NCBI RefSeq assembly: GCF_963675165.1
Contig: NC_087380.1
Coordinates: 4,145,803-4,209,802, forward strand
Source: Halichondria panicea
Taxonomy: Eukaryota > Porifera > Demospongiae > Suberitida > Halichondriidae
Length of the DNA stretch: 64,000 nucleotides
Direction: 5' to 3'
The notes under the pieces were generated by a model. The model worked only from the letters and a program-made list of their open reading frames with translations, was not told the DNA's origin and ran no database searches. A program made the translations under genes and the position numbers. Position 1 is the first letter of the stretch; each line of letters opens with the position of its first letter. Shown here one piece after another: positions 1 to 12,800 of this stretch.

Positions 1-23
1 TATTGGCCTCGTCCAACATGTAA

Positions 24-85
24 GAGACTGGCATTGTGTGTTGATCGTTTTGTATTTGCTTATGTTTAGACGTAATGCCAGTCTA
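24..85. repeat. short inverted repeat bounded by AGACTGGC / GCCAGTCT
   Basis: AGACTGGC near 25 is repeated in reverse as GCCAGTCT near 77, followed by AAG. The same termini bracket the hairpin at 3895-3943, so this looks like a small dispersed palindromic element. No coding content is seen. Confidence 0.4.
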
Positions 86-988
86 AGCCTGAGTTTTGTG
101 ATTGACCTCGTGAGGGGCTAAACTGAGAAGTGAATGCTGTGTGTGTTGGACCGTTTAATAGCTAGTCCTACGTAGATTGTTTTATCCGCACGGTGACACA
201 ATGGTCTCTGCGCTATTCAGAAACCTTCACTTGGCCTATAACTGTTATTAGATCATGTCTACCATTAATCCTGCAGTCTGGTTGGCTATAGGTATAAATA
301 TAGTGTTATTTCCAACATGTACTTCACATAGCCTCGAGGAGGCGACCTAGCGTTATTTTAGAGACAAATCGGCCTGGGAACGAGGCTAGTACATCACCTA
401 GAAAATTATGCAGCATAGATTAGATAAGAACTGTCAAATCTGATTGGAAGAGCTTTTCAATCTGTCACAACGTCATGAACATGTACACAGCCCTTTAACA
501 ATGCAAATGATATTCATGACATGTTTCACGTAATGTAATTGACAATGTAAGTGGACCGTGTTGTTAAACATACACATGATCTAATTTGCTAACCTAGACC
601 GTTCATGACGTAGTGGCGGATTGTGACATACAGCTCTCTCCCACTTTTTGGTACTTCCCTGGCCACAATGTTAGTAATTTTTCACATTGCAAATGTGTTT
701 TTAAAGATCAAGTTTTTTGTGCAGAAGTAAGTGGAACTTCAAAAATTGGTGGAATTCAAGAAGAAGATAGAACAGGAATGAGTAAAAACTAGCCAATTTA
801 TTGATGATGCTGTATCCTAATTTATATATAAGACTTCTGGTTCTCACAGTAAATATATTGATGGTGTTTATAACCAGTGTTGCAGAGGCCTGGAGGCCCT
901 ATGGTTATACAGGCAGAAAAGGAGCTTTGTATCACTGCTGCATGCATGCACTAGATCTACTACGGTATGTCACAGCCACGCAGGCCAC
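86..988. other. non-coding spacer with a degraded foldback element
   Basis: No convincing exon is seen. The stretch from about 436 to 705 carries the ends of the repeat family seen intact at 61225-61633: a GATTGG start, an inner CTGTCACAACGTCATGAAC block, and a right end with TTTTTCACATTGCAAATGTG. The short ORF near 801-1070 has no recognisable protein character. Confidence 0.4.
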
Positions 989-1497
989 CTATCTCATGAG
1001 TGGCCCATGCACACACTTTATTCCCCATGCAGTACGGTGGATAATGGTACACAACTTGCGCATGATTTGAATACGTACATACGAGATACTCAGAGCTTGT
1101 GGTTCTGAAGATACTCTCGCAGGGAGTTTAGAAGTGAGCGCCATGAGGGCTGTTTGTGCTTCTTTTGGTGTTGTGTAGTCTTTGCTGAGAACCTTCCTCA
1201 CTCGAGAGCTACACGCAAAACCTACAAACATTAGCCGTGATATATGATTATTTGAACACACATGCAACATGTACACTTGTAATTATTTCACTCACTGCTT
1301 CGCAATGGTTCTTGGCTGTTTTGGTGTACAGTCGACAGAGAGAGCCTAGGTGAGTCTCTGGATTGTTGAGCAATGATTCGACTCGGGGGTAGCTTCTCAT
1401 GCTGCTTGAGTCTAGATCTATATCTAGTTTCAGTACTGGCAGTAGGAGTTGACAACTGTGGAGATAGCTTTCTCTTGTCACTGCCTCGTTCAACCAT
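989..1497 (-). CDS. unrecognised small two-exon gene, about 144 aa
   Basis: I do not recognise the product. Exon 1 runs 1497 to 1296. It starts with ATG (MVERGSDKRK), is Ser/Arg rich, and ends at a good donor (GCA|gtgagt) in phase 1. A good acceptor (tgtttgtag) opens exon 2 at 1221 in the matching phase, giving FACSSRVRKVLSKDYTTP and onward. Reading through to the stop at 989 gives 144 codons with no break. A possible extra donor (CTC|gtatgt at 1083) could instead splice to an acceptor near 915, so the C-terminus is uncertain. The phase match between the two exons is the main support. No domain, signal peptide or membrane segment is visible; the first 70 residues look disordered. Confidence 0.45.
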
Positions 1498-1630
1498 AGC
1501 ATATTAGCTAGCTTTTAGCTGCTAGCCAGTCTAGATATAATGATCTAGATGTTTAATGCAAAATTCCCTAGTGAATAAATCCATAGGCCAGATTCGAGGC
1601 TAAATCTATACAATGTATACGTATATACAT

Positions 1631-3712
1631 GTACTTGATATAAGACTCACAAACATAGCTGAATCAGCAATAAACTACAATATAATTATAGTAGTTCCTA
1701 CAGTTCCATGGTTCCACAGTTCCATGGTTCCACCGTTCCATGGTTCCATAGTTCCATGGTTCCACAGTTCCATGGTTCCACAGTTCCATGATTCCATGGT
1801 TCCATGGTTACACGGTTCCACCGTTCCATGGTTCCATAGTTCCACAGTTCCATGGTTCCACCGTTCCATGGCGCCACGGTTCCATAGTTCCATGGTTCCA
1901 CAGTTCCATGGTTCCACCGTTCCATGGTTCCACGGTTCCAAGGTTCCAAGGTTCCACAGTTCCATGGTTCCACAGTTCCATGGTTCCATGGTTCCATAGT
2001 TCCATGGTTCCACAGTTCCATGGTTCCATGGTTCCACAGTTCCATGGTTCCACCGTTCCATGGTTCCATGGGGCCACGGTTCCAGTTCCACGGTTCCATG
2101 GTTCCACAGTTCCAAGCATTCCTTGGTTCCATAGTTCCATGGTTCCATAGTTCCATGGTTCCATAGTTCCATAGTTCCATGGTTCCACAGTTCCACGGTT
2201 CCAAGCGTTCCACGGTTCCATAGTTCCAAGCGTTCCATGGTTCCATAGTTCCATGGTTCCAAGCGTTCCATAGTTCCATGGTTCCACAGTTCCATGGTTC
2301 CATAGTTTTATGGTTCTATGGTTCCATAGTTCCAAGCGTTCCATGGTTCCATAGTTCCAAGCGTTCCATGGTTCCATGGTTCCAAGCGTTTCATGGTTCC
2401 AAGCGTTCCATGGTTCCTACTGTTCCAAGCATTCCATGGTTTCTACTGTTCCATGATTCCAAGTGTTCCATTGCTCCATAGTTCCAAGGAGTCCATTGTT
2501 CCAAGCGTTCCATGATTGTTGAACATTTTTAAAGGAACAGTGGGAACCATGGAACGCTGGGAACGAGGAACAGTATAGAAACCATGCACGGAACAGTAGG
2601 AACCATGGAACCATGGAAGAAGTGAAAAGTTGGACACATAGAACACTTAGAACCAGGAACAGTAGGAACCATGGAACGCTTGGAACCATGGAACAGCAGG
2701 AACTATGGAACTATGGAACAGTAGCAACCATGGAACAGTAAACCATAGAACGCTTGCATGGAACCATGGAACTATGGAACCACGGAACAATGGAACAGTA
2801 GGAACCATGGAACGCTTGGAACCATGGAAAAGTAGAACCATGGAACGCTTGGAACTGTGGAACAGTAGGAACCATGGAACGCTTGGAACCATAGAACCAT
2901 GGAACACTTGGAACCATGGAACGCTTGGAACCACCATGGAACGCTTGGAACTATGGAACTATGGAACCATGGAACGCTTGGAACTATGGGGAACCATGGA
3001 ACTGTGGAACCATGGAACTATGGAACCATTGAACCATGGAACGTTTGGAACCATGGAACTGTGGAACCTTGGAACCTTGGAACTGTGGAACCATTGAACT
3101 ATGGAACGCTTTGAACCATGGAACTATGGAACCATGGAACCATGGAACCATGGAACGGTAAAACCATGGAACTGTGGAACCTTGGAACCATGGAACGCTT
3201 GGAACCACCATGGAATGCTTGGAACTATGGAATCATGGAACTATGGAACCATGGAACTGTGGAACCATGGAACTGTGGAACCATGGAACGCCTGGAACAA
3301 TGGAACCATGAAACGCTTGGAACCATGGAACGCTTGGAACTATGGAACCATGGAACTATATGGAACCATGGAACCGTGGAACGCTTGGAACCGTGGAACT
3401 GTGGAACCGTGGAACTGTGGAACCATGGAACTGTGGAACCATGGAACTATATGGAACTGTGGAACCATGGAACCATGGAACTGTGGAACAATGGAACTAT
3501 GGAACCATGGAACTATATGGAACTGTGGAACCGTGGAACTGTGGAACCATGGAACTATGGAACCATGGAACTATATGGAACTGTGGAACCGTGGAACCAT
3601 GGAACTGTGGAACAATGGAACTATGGAACCATTGGAACTGTATAGGAACTACTATAATTATATTGTAGTTTATTGCTGATTCAGCTATATTCGTGAGTCT
3701 TATATCAAGTAC
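1631..3712. repeat. 2.08-kb foldback element made of an 8-bp satellite
   Basis: The two ends are inverted copies. GTACTTGATATAAGACTCAC opens the left end and its reverse complement closes the right, followed inward by matching AGCTGAATCAGCAATAAACT and a TATAATTATAGTAGTTCCT block. Between them the left arm is a run of 8-mers of the type GGTTCCAT, AGTTCCAT, GGTTCCAC and CGTTCCAT; the right arm is the same satellite in reverse (GGAACCAT, GGAACTGT). Orientation switches near 2515-2530. Because 8 is not a multiple of 3 and the unit lacks stops, long ORFs of Trp-Asn-His-Gly-Thr type open in most frames; these are shadows of the satellite. No target-site duplication is clear. Confidence 0.85.
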
Positions 3713-3779
3713 CTAGCCCCTGTGCGGTTAATTAGCTGGATGCGAAATAAGCTATGTCAGCGTTTTAACTTAATGTCTA

Positions 3780-4570
3780 TAGTATTATTGTATAGTATTT
3801 ATAGTGTCCAACATGGTGTCTTTTGTAGTGTCCAATAGTGTTCTGTCAACAGTATTTAGTAGTGCCCCATGGTGTACTATAGTGTCTACGGTGTGAGACT
3901 GGCCCCTCGCGCTACGCACGCGAGGGGCTGTCGCCGCCAGTCTAAGTGTCTATGGTGTCCTACAGTTAGTGCCCGTGGTGTCTATGGTGTCCTACAGTGT
4001 CTATGGTGTCCTACAGTTTCTCAGTGGCGTTCAGTAGTGCCCGTGGTGTCTATGGTGTCCTAGTTTCTCAGCGGCGTTCAGTAGTGCCCATGGTGTCTAC
4101 GTTGTCCTACAGTTTCTCAGTGGCGGTCAGTAGTGCCCGTGGTGTCTACGGTGTCCTACAGTTTCTCAGTGGCGTTCAGTAGTGCCCGTGGTTTCTATGG
4201 TGTCCTATATAGTGTCTATGGTGTCTTACAGTTTCTCACTGGCGGTCAGTAGTGCCCGTGGTTTCTATGGTGTCCTAGGGTGTCTCTATGGCGTTCAATA
4301 GTGCCCGTGTTGTCTATGGTGTCCTATAGTGTCCATGGTGTGTCTATGGTGTCATACAGTTTCTGGTGTCCTACAGTTTCTCAGTGGCGTTCAGTAGTGC
4401 CCGTGTGTCTATGGTGTCCTAGTTTCTCAGCGGCGTTCAGTAGTGCCCATGCATGGTGTCTATGGTGTCCTACAGTTTCTCAGTGGCGTTCAGTAGTGCC
4501 CGTGGTGTCTATAGTGTCCTACAGTTTCTCAGTGGCGTTCGGTAGTGCCCGTGGTGTCTATGAACCGAAG
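3780..4570 (+). repeat. 49-bp minisatellite array
   Basis: A unit of 49 bp, containing GTGTCTATGGTGTCCTACAG then TTTCTCAGTGGCGTTCAGTA then GTGCCCGTG, is repeated with small deletions and point changes. The period is seen clearly from 4141 to 4190. The left part (3780-3960) holds shorter derivatives of the GTGTC core. ORFs across it follow the repeat and are not supported as genes. The array runs directly into the reverse-transcriptase relic. Confidence 0.8.
3895..3943. repeat. GC-rich hairpin inside the minisatellite
   Basis: AGACTGGC and GCCAGTCT flank an inner stem of CCCCTCGCG pairing with CGCGAGGGG. The flanking 8-mers match those of the element at 24-85. It interrupts the GTGTC-rich array and is absent from the other units. 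Confidence 0.5.
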
Positions 4571-6150
4571 CGAGGTATACGGTAGAGGATCGGAGAGTCT
4601 CTTTGTCGGCTCACTTCGAAATGCCTTGCAAAGGGGGCTGCAAAGCATTCATTCATCCACGCAGTATCCAGCCACTTCACCGGTGCTGGACTATCCTCGT
4701 CGATTTTTCTATAGTATCGACCAGGGAAGCATGTTTCAGAAGTTCCGCAAGCATATCCCCTCTCTCTTCCCCTGGATAGAAGCCTGCTACTCCAGCCAGC
4801 CCAACCTCTTGCTGGGAAGCCACTCCCTACTCAGCTGCAGCGGAGTTCAGCAAGGAGATCCTTTAGGTCCCCTTGGTTTTGCCCTCACCCTCCAACCTAT
4901 CATTCAATCTGAAGTCCCTGGCCTGGCCCTTAATGCGTGGTATTTGGACGACGGTATACCCTAATCGGATCCCCCAACGACCCCCTATCTGATCATTGAA
5001 AGAGAAGGTCCGGGAATTGGCCTGTTCCTGCTGAGGCTGATGAATCTGTCAACCCCTTCCCTGGCTGTCCGTGAAGGCTTCTCACTCCTTTGGTTGCCCA
5101 GTCAGACCTCCTGATTTCTGCGATGCAACATTTCAAACTCTTGTAGACAAGATCAAACTCTCTCTGAACCTTCTCCACACCCTTGAAGACTCTCAAGCAC
5201 AAACCACTCTGCTACGCTCATGTCTTGCACTTCCCAAAGTTGTCTCAGTCCTCCGGGCCACGTTTGCACTACTGCGCATGATTTTGACTGTTCCATCCAG
5301 AGGGCTCTTGAGAGTATCCTGGGTGGACCTTCATCAGTCTGGTCGTGGCAGAAGGCATCCCTCCCTTGTAGTAAAAGGAGGACTTGGGCTGCGTAGCGCC
5401 CCACTTCATGCATACTTGGACTCCTCTCTCCGCTCAGCTCCCTTGGTTGAAGGACTTCTAGGCCGCTCTCCTCTTCTAGGCCGCTCTCCTCCCCCATCGA
5501 TCTTCTTAGATGAAACAGTGTCGGCCATTGCCTCCTCCTCTGCTTGTCCTGACTAGCAGACTCTGAATGATATCGATTTCCCCTCAGACAGGGAGCCCTC
5601 TCTGCTGCCATCGATGAATCCGTGCTTAAGAGCCTGTTAGCATCAGCCCCCACCCTGTTAGCATCAGCCCCCACCACTAGGCCACGAGCACTGGCTGGAC
5701 TCCCTCGCTCACAACTGGCTAAATGTAATCCCCTCTCCCTCACTTGGACTTCACCTCCAAGATCGTGAGTTCTGCTCATGCCTGTGCTACTGGTCCCACT
5801 GCACAATGACCAGTTCACCTGCCCCGAGTGTCGTGGTGTTGCTGACTCCCTTGGCGACCACCAGGTGGGATGTGGGGGCAACAGCGGCCGTCACAACGCC
5901 ATCCGAGATGTCGTTTTTAATGCTGCTCAGTCTGCTGCTAACTCTAGGACTGGTTCCAAATTCCATTTCTCGCCCGGCCGACGCTTTCCTTCCCAATTGG
6001 ATCTCTTGACGTCTACGTTCAGGTGCGGACCGAGACATAGTCACCACCAAACACCTCTTTGGGAGAGTGAGTATAGCTCTACGGCGAGGTAACGCTTCCA
6101 TACTCGTCTCCCACTCTATCACCAGTGCTGGATGGGCATACTTAGGCTAA
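4560..6150 (+). pseudogene. degenerate reverse-transcriptase retroelement
   Basis: Several plus-strand frames together read as one retroelement polyprotein. From about 4600 to 4964 there is a polymerase core with SIDQGSMFQKFRKHIPSL, then GVQQGDPLGPLGFALTLQP, then the catalytic-type YLDDG before a stop. From 5071 to 5500 the thumb-like region continues (LLRSCLALPKVVSVLR; GGLGLRSAPLHAYL). From 5778 to 5990 comes a Cys/His cluster (CPECRG, GDHQVGCGG, RHNAIRDV) and then, in another frame, SRPADAFLPNW. Order and motifs fit RT-domain proteins common in sponge and cnidarian genomes (recalled, not searched). At least three frameshifts plus an in-frame stop make it non-functional. The element class is not assigned. 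Confidence 0.75.
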
Positions 6151-6154
6151 TCAC

Positions 6155-6853
6155 CTACTTACTAACTAGTGTGTAAATAATTATATTCTACTCATCTGTA
6201 CTTCACCCAAATTTCTACTCGTTGGTGTATTTAAAAAAAATCATTATTAAATTGCAAAAAAAAAAAGGTATGTAGACTGCTACGGAAGCCGAGAAGGGTC
6301 ATCGCGAGTCGCCCACCAATACCCAAGCGGCCGACAATAAATCCGATCGACCGACTAAAAAACCCAAGCGGCCGACAAAAAACCCGAAACTGCGTAAGAA
6401 CAATCAGAAATGAAACCAATAATGGGCGTGGCTATTGCGGAGTTGTTGTTGAGAGCGCATGGCGTACCCGTTTATAATAGTAACAATAAGGTATTGGGTA
6501 TAGGTGGGTGGGCTTTAGGTTTAACTTCAGCCATACTGTGCTGCTATCAATGCCAGATACTGTGCCATATTTCAGACATTGGCACAGCTATAGATGAAAA
6601 CCAAGGTATGTGCTATAGAACATCAGTGTGAACTGCAGTACACAGTGGAATATCCTTTAATGGAGAACACAGTTTTAGCCTAGTAATTTTGGCCTTTGAC
6701 TTTGTTGAGGAGTGTTTTGCAATCAATGTTTACATAATATTTATTGATAAACTATAATTATGCTTGCAGTCACTGTAATGCATGGTAGATCTAGGTATAT
6801 AATTATAAGTTATGCTGAACATTATCCTACCTATACTAATGTCCTCTGATTCT
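6155..6853. other. spacer with sacsin 3' region
   Basis: AT-rich spacer. Around 6300-6390 the phrase AAGCGGCCGACAA is repeated twice. On the minus strand AATAAA lies at 6745-6740, about 110 bp past the sacsin stop, and is a good candidate polyadenylation signal. The short plus ORF at 6410-6631 shows no family resemblance. Confidence 0.4.
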
Positions 6854-9800
6854 CTACACACAATCTATAATGTTCTTGATAATTCTCAGTATAGCCTCGG
6901 CATGATCCTTGGCTTGCTCGGCCTGCTCATAATTGTACATATCAGCTGGCACAATACCAGATGGCCAGCGATTGGGGTATCTTGGGTCAAGGTAGTATTT
7001 CTCCAAGGGGGTTGTGTGATTGACTAGTCCATGCGTCTCTCCAGGACGTTCAGACTGTAGACCATATGCGTGAGTGCTGATATTGTGGTTAACAAGAGAG
7101 TTAGCATCTAACCCACACACAAAGTACTTGCCTCCTTTGAGAGCTTTCTCTGCTACTTGATGAGCAATAAAACATACATCTCCACACAATTGAGACTTGT
7201 TTATTGCATTGTCGAACAGTGTCCGGAGCGAATCAAAATTAGCTTCAGCTTGTTTGAGCCAACGTTTTCCTTCATCTGGCTTAGGCTGAGGCCGTACATT
7301 CTCCTCACCAAATGGATCAGACTCGTGCTGTGATGACGTCCCCCACCCAGAGTTTCCAAATTCCCTACCCCTCGAAAATGAGGAATTACTTGCTCCACGT
7401 GCATTGCTACTGGATGAAGAGTACTCATACTGTGTGTGTGCGTGGTGTTCTCTGAACAAATTGTTTCTGTGTCTTCTAGCAGTCTCATTAAGATCATCTG
7501 TATGAAACCTTCCAGTATTCCGTGCCTCAATTTCAGAAATGAGAAATTTGAATACCTTTTCAGCAAAATCTTGGTTGCCAGAATTCTTGTCTGGATGCCA
7601 CTTGAGGTACAGACGCTTGATGGCCTTTCGCCGATCCTCCTCTGACAGCCTCCAAACATCGTCCAATTGCTTTTTAAGATCACTGATAACTTCTTCCAAA
7701 TCTTTCTCTTGGAGAATTGTGTGCAATAGAGTTTGTTCAGTTTCTCCTTCGAATGTTACGGTATCTTTCTCAGCTTCGTTAACTTTTTTGGGAAATTTCA
7801 GCCCCCTTACAAACTTGTACAGCTCAAGAATTCCCACTTCAATTCCTTCATCATCCATTAATAGGCTTGTGTAGATTCTGTATCTCATGTCAATACGCTG
7901 TACAGAATCAAGATTTCCTTCTTTAGGAAGTAGAGAGTGCATTATTTGTGCAAATATGATGTGATCGTCACTATCTTCATAGCCAACAAGCTCTCCAGGA
8001 TGAAATACATTGTCAATAGCTTGGTCTAGTCGATGGTGCCACTCTGTTGGAATTTCCTTGCCAAGTTCGACAGAAAGTTTTTTGATTTGAATTTCACTAT
8101 CTGTGGCAGTGTATGGAATAGCCTCTTGCTTGAGAACACTGTGCAATTGAGCAGGAGTTTGAAGCCTCAAAAGCGAAGTAAAGATCCTGGCCATCTCTGA
8201 GGAAGAAAAATCATTCACTTTCGGGTCAAGGTGTTTAATGATTTTAATTAGCTTCTTGGAAAGTGCTCTAACAATGTCATCAACACCACTATCTGGATCA
8301 ATGTTGGAATCAAGGTACAAGCACAGTCGCTCATTAGAATCCTTCTGCTCATGTTGCAGATGGAAAGATAAATTGAGTTGTCCAAGTTGTGCACCAGTGT
8401 CTCTCAAAGTAATGAGAGTCTGCACCCGCTTAACTGTGACTACATCAATACCTGCTACAAATTCTGTGAAAACATCAACAAAATCCTTGACCGTATCTGT
8501 TGCTGCATTCACAACAGCATTTATCACTCTTGGCAGCTCGATCTTCATACATAGTGTTCTCTCCACTTTCTTGTGCACTTCATTAGGTTCTATGGAGTGT
8601 TTGAATTCTTGGATAATTTTTTGTTCACATAATTCAGACATACCTTTGGGTCTTACTAGTTTTGGAAGCAATTCACAGAATTGGCTTTCTGAGAAACCAT
8701 ACTTAACCAAAGGGGTCAGGTTGATTAGGGAATACCCTGTGTTATCTAAATTTGTCTTCAAAGCGTGACCCGAAAGACTTGTAGTGTCTGCATACAACAA
8801 TTCTGTGGAAAGTACCAATGTGCCTTCATTTGATGGAAGATACAGAGGTGAAATTTTTTGTGTGTGATCTGACTCTTTTAAAAACTTATGGAGACATTTC
8901 AGTGCCTGAACAACACACGCTTTTGTATTTTCATCGAGTTTCTGCCCTTGTGATTGCTTGTAGGCTGTCTCTAGAACAAGTTGGCAATGTTTGATACCCA
9001 TACTACCATCAACTCCAATGCTCTGTAAGAATCCCAAAAATGCTGGGTTGAGCTCACTAGGAGCAGAATGCAGGAATGGGTGGAGACCTTCAACGGTACA
9101 ACTGAGGACATAGCAAGGTTTCACTAGTACAACCTGCCAACTTTGTGTGTTATCCTTATCAGCAGTACTGGGAACAGGGATGCACGGGATATTCTCTAAC
9201 TGCGTCAAATGATGCGTTGACAGCGAAGTCAAGCTGTTTTGCAAGAATGTAAAGTGACACTCAATTACTTCCATCAATGTTGTAGTAACATCTTCAGGTG
9301 GCTGGCTTGCAGGAGGATAGTTATCAAAAAGTTTCAAACCTGTGAACTTTGCCATTGAAGAGATATTCTTGAGATTGTTCACGACCTGTTCTATGGTGGG
9401 TTCAATTGTGACACCTAATTGATAAAGAGAGGTCCTGTGTGAAAAGTAGTGGATTGGCAATGACACAATGGGCATGATTGTCCACAAGCAGTGTTCATGA
9501 TCATGATCATGACCAAGCATAGCTGCACCATTCATTTTTGTTAGCTCCACCACTTTTCCATCTCTTTTATTAATACGTCGACCGGGATTAGCAAATCGGA
9601 AGGGGGATTTGATCCAGCTCAGTTGTGGTAACTGTTGAGCTGGTACAAAGGCAATATTTGATACTTGCTTATTGAAATTAAGGTCGTTGGTCCAGCCCTT
9701 CTCGGCAACCTCAACAGAAAAGTAATGCTCAAGTAAAACTTGAGATGCAATTTTCGGATCATCATGGCTCTCAGCAGTGAGTTGACACAGAGAGACAAAC

Positions 9801-12800
9801 TCTTCCTTCGTGAGGGTCTGTCTAAGATGTAGCTGTTGAAAAAAGTGCTTCCATTTGCTCCACACCTGGGAATTGCTAGTAAATATTGCTGGAAGAAATC
9901 TGTAGGTCTTTCGAAAAGTTGTAAAGATTGGTAAAGTATGATCACAAAAGTCTCTAACTGGTCTCAATGGTTTATCACCTTCACTAATACATGGAAGGGC
10001 TTCCAACAAATTAATAAATGTTCTTGCTGTAAAATAACACTGCCTGGTTTCTTTTCTCTTGTACATATGTTCTTGAGAGTTTGCTTTGTTTGTTCGGAAG
10101 AGAACATCCCTGATGTGCTCGAGGTGTTCATACCGCTCTGTTTCATTCAAAGAATCAAAGAATTTAAATATATACTGTGAATAAATTCCTTCGCCAGTAA
10201 TGCTGTTGATTGCCAACTGTGCTGAGCCAATAGCAGTCCATGCACCAGAACAATGAAGAAATATGACATCACAGTGTTTAATCCACTTTTTGTACCCGAC
10301 AGTACTTGCAGACGTGTTCCACTTAAACACTGTTTTTCCTTGAACAGTACTGAATTCTCCATCAACATTCTCAAATAAAGGAAGGGACTTTATGTAATTG
10401 AGACTCTCTGGATCACTTCTGAAGTCAATTGTTGTAGCAAAGTCAAATATAACTTTCACCATTTCTTTGGTGACTAGTTTTGATAAGGACACTTCCTGGT
10501 TAAGGAAGTACAAGTTTTTGAGGACAGCTTTACGATCTTTTAAGCGAGGACATGGAATAGAAACACCCAATGGTAGTGCAATGAAGGGCATTTGAAGGGT
10601 AGAAAGTACATGGTATAGTTCAGACTCTTCAGCTGGAGTGATGGCTGGTTTTTCTCTCCCATCTGACGCTACTGATAGTGGATAGACAGGAAGCACTTTG
10701 CTTGATGTTGAATATAGGTGGCCTCTATTGGTTGGGATTAATGCCCATAGTTTTAACACTATGTTGTTCAGTTTTGATTTAAACGCAACATCGCCAGAAA
10801 AACATTTCCAAAGTTCTTTTAACTGGTTTTCAGACATGTATCGATCAAAATCTTGTACTCTAGATGCTTGTAGTTCAGGTGGAAGCTCAGAAGCTAAAAT
10901 TGTACTGACGAGCTGTTCATAGTCGGAGTTTTCAGCAAAATATTCAATGTTACAATTAGCTTTAAGTAGTTTTGGGTGTATGAACAGGTGCAGCATTGTT
11001 TTAAACAAACCAGAAAATTCAGATCTTAGCACCTTTTCATGCTTTTCAAAGTTTCTAAGAATACTATCAGCTGTAAGAAGAAGAGGATACCCATAAGGAT
11101 TGTTGTCTGGAAATACCCATCCAGTTATCTTCGTGTCTTTTTCCTTTGGTGCCTGAAGCAAATAGTCCGTGAACCGTCTGAATACTTCTGCTCGTTTGAA
11201 GATAGTACAGTCAATAGCACAGGGGAATGCATTCACACCTGTTTCAGTTTTGATTGCTTGTACATTGAACTTCTGGTAGTAAGCATAAACTGAGCTAGGG
11301 TTGGTTTCTTGTAGTTTTGTTGCCTTATCGTCGATAGCCTTGTTTAGATGACGTTTCAGCCTTGATGGTGCTGCAGTGAGCTGCATGCCAATGGCTTCAA
11401 GTAAAGGCCTAATGGACTTCCTTTCATAATCTCCCTCCACATATGAAGTAGGCGACCAAAAGTAAACTTGAGTGGAAGACAACTCACTTTTGATAGGACA
11501 CCAATTAATCTTTACTGCCTTGGTTTCAGCAGTCTCAGAGTTGTACGCAACAGACAGTACAGAGGAGTTATGAGTAACAAACTTGGTATACACACTCTCT
11601 GCTAACAACAGGTAACGTTTTTCCAATTTATCAGAGGAAGGGTGAGGGAATATGCTGTAGTACTTGTTGAGAGAATCAAGAGCATCATGAATTGATTTGA
11701 AAACATTTTTGGTTACATAGTACTGCTGAGCATGCTCAAGAAGGTTAGCATAAGATGAGGCTATGGCTTCAAAGATTTTTCTGTTCCATGCTGCTCTGTC
11801 ATCTTCATGACAGGAATCTGTTGAGTGCCACAAGTCTCTGCGATTGGAATCGAGGACAAAGTGCCCATTGATATGCACGGGTAGATTTGAATCCACTGGC
11901 AAAGGGAGAAAACAGAATACTTTTCCAGAGATTGACATTTTCCCCGGGTTTATTGCCTCACAAATAGGAGCTGCAATACCATGTCGTGGCTTTATGTTAC
12001 TAATGTATTTCCATGTTTGATGTTCATTTTCAATATCTCCAACCCCTTGTTGTATTAGCCAATTCTCTTTGACGTGTTGCTCAGCCCCTCCCCTCTTGTG
12101 TGTGACTGTGGAAATGGTAATAGGATAGCGTACCACTGTGGGTTGGGTGCAACTATCTTGTTTAAAGGCTGAGAGTGCATTATGGAGCTGAACACGAGAG
12201 ACTTGGGCACATTGATTTACCGTTGTGCGATAGTTGCTCAATGTGATCATTGTGTGAGATTTTTTTTCTATGACAAAAAAGCGAAGTTCTGTAATGTGGT
12301 TGAGGAAGAGCATAGCTTCTTTCATGCCAGGAGCCCAGTCTTTGAGATAAGAATGCATATCGTCTGCTTTTAGAGGCTTTGGGTTAGCGAATGTATCCTT
12401 TTTTAGGATCTTTGACATTGCTACCAGCTCAGGAGTGTGTCTAAGAGGAAAACGAAACAAAGATCCACCTTCTTGCAGCTCTGGCGGGCAATTTTCCAAC
12501 CTACTCTGGAGGTAAGCACCCTTCATATCACTGAATGTGTCCCAGAACCCATCCTTAACCAAATTGTCAAACCTTCTTCCAGGATCACTTGCAGTTGCTC
12601 CTGGAACATAGTGGCAGTGTGGATCCAGTATACACATGGTTTCTCCTCCAGTGATAAAACTTGGACAATCAGTGAGATGGTAAACTACATTGAAACCGAT
12701 GCCATACTGACCAATTGTCTCATCATCAGATCTCTTGCTACCTAGGCCAAGTTGCTGGATACCTTCTAGGTCCTTCTCTGAAAATTCGCTATCATTCCAA

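Noticed and set aside
1613..3679. Many long overlapping ORFs on both strands with Glu-Pro-Trp-Asn-His-Gly-Thr repeats
   Set aside because: They are translations of an 8-bp satellite that lacks stop codons in most frames; the open reading exists on both strands and in several frames at once.
3780..4570. Repeat array considered as a CRISPR array
   Set aside because: The units are contiguous 49-bp minisatellite copies without unique spacers, in eukaryotic DNA.
5153..5881. Minus-strand ORF of 242 codons
   Set aside because: Antisense shadow of the RT relic; the plus-strand frames carry the recognisable motifs.
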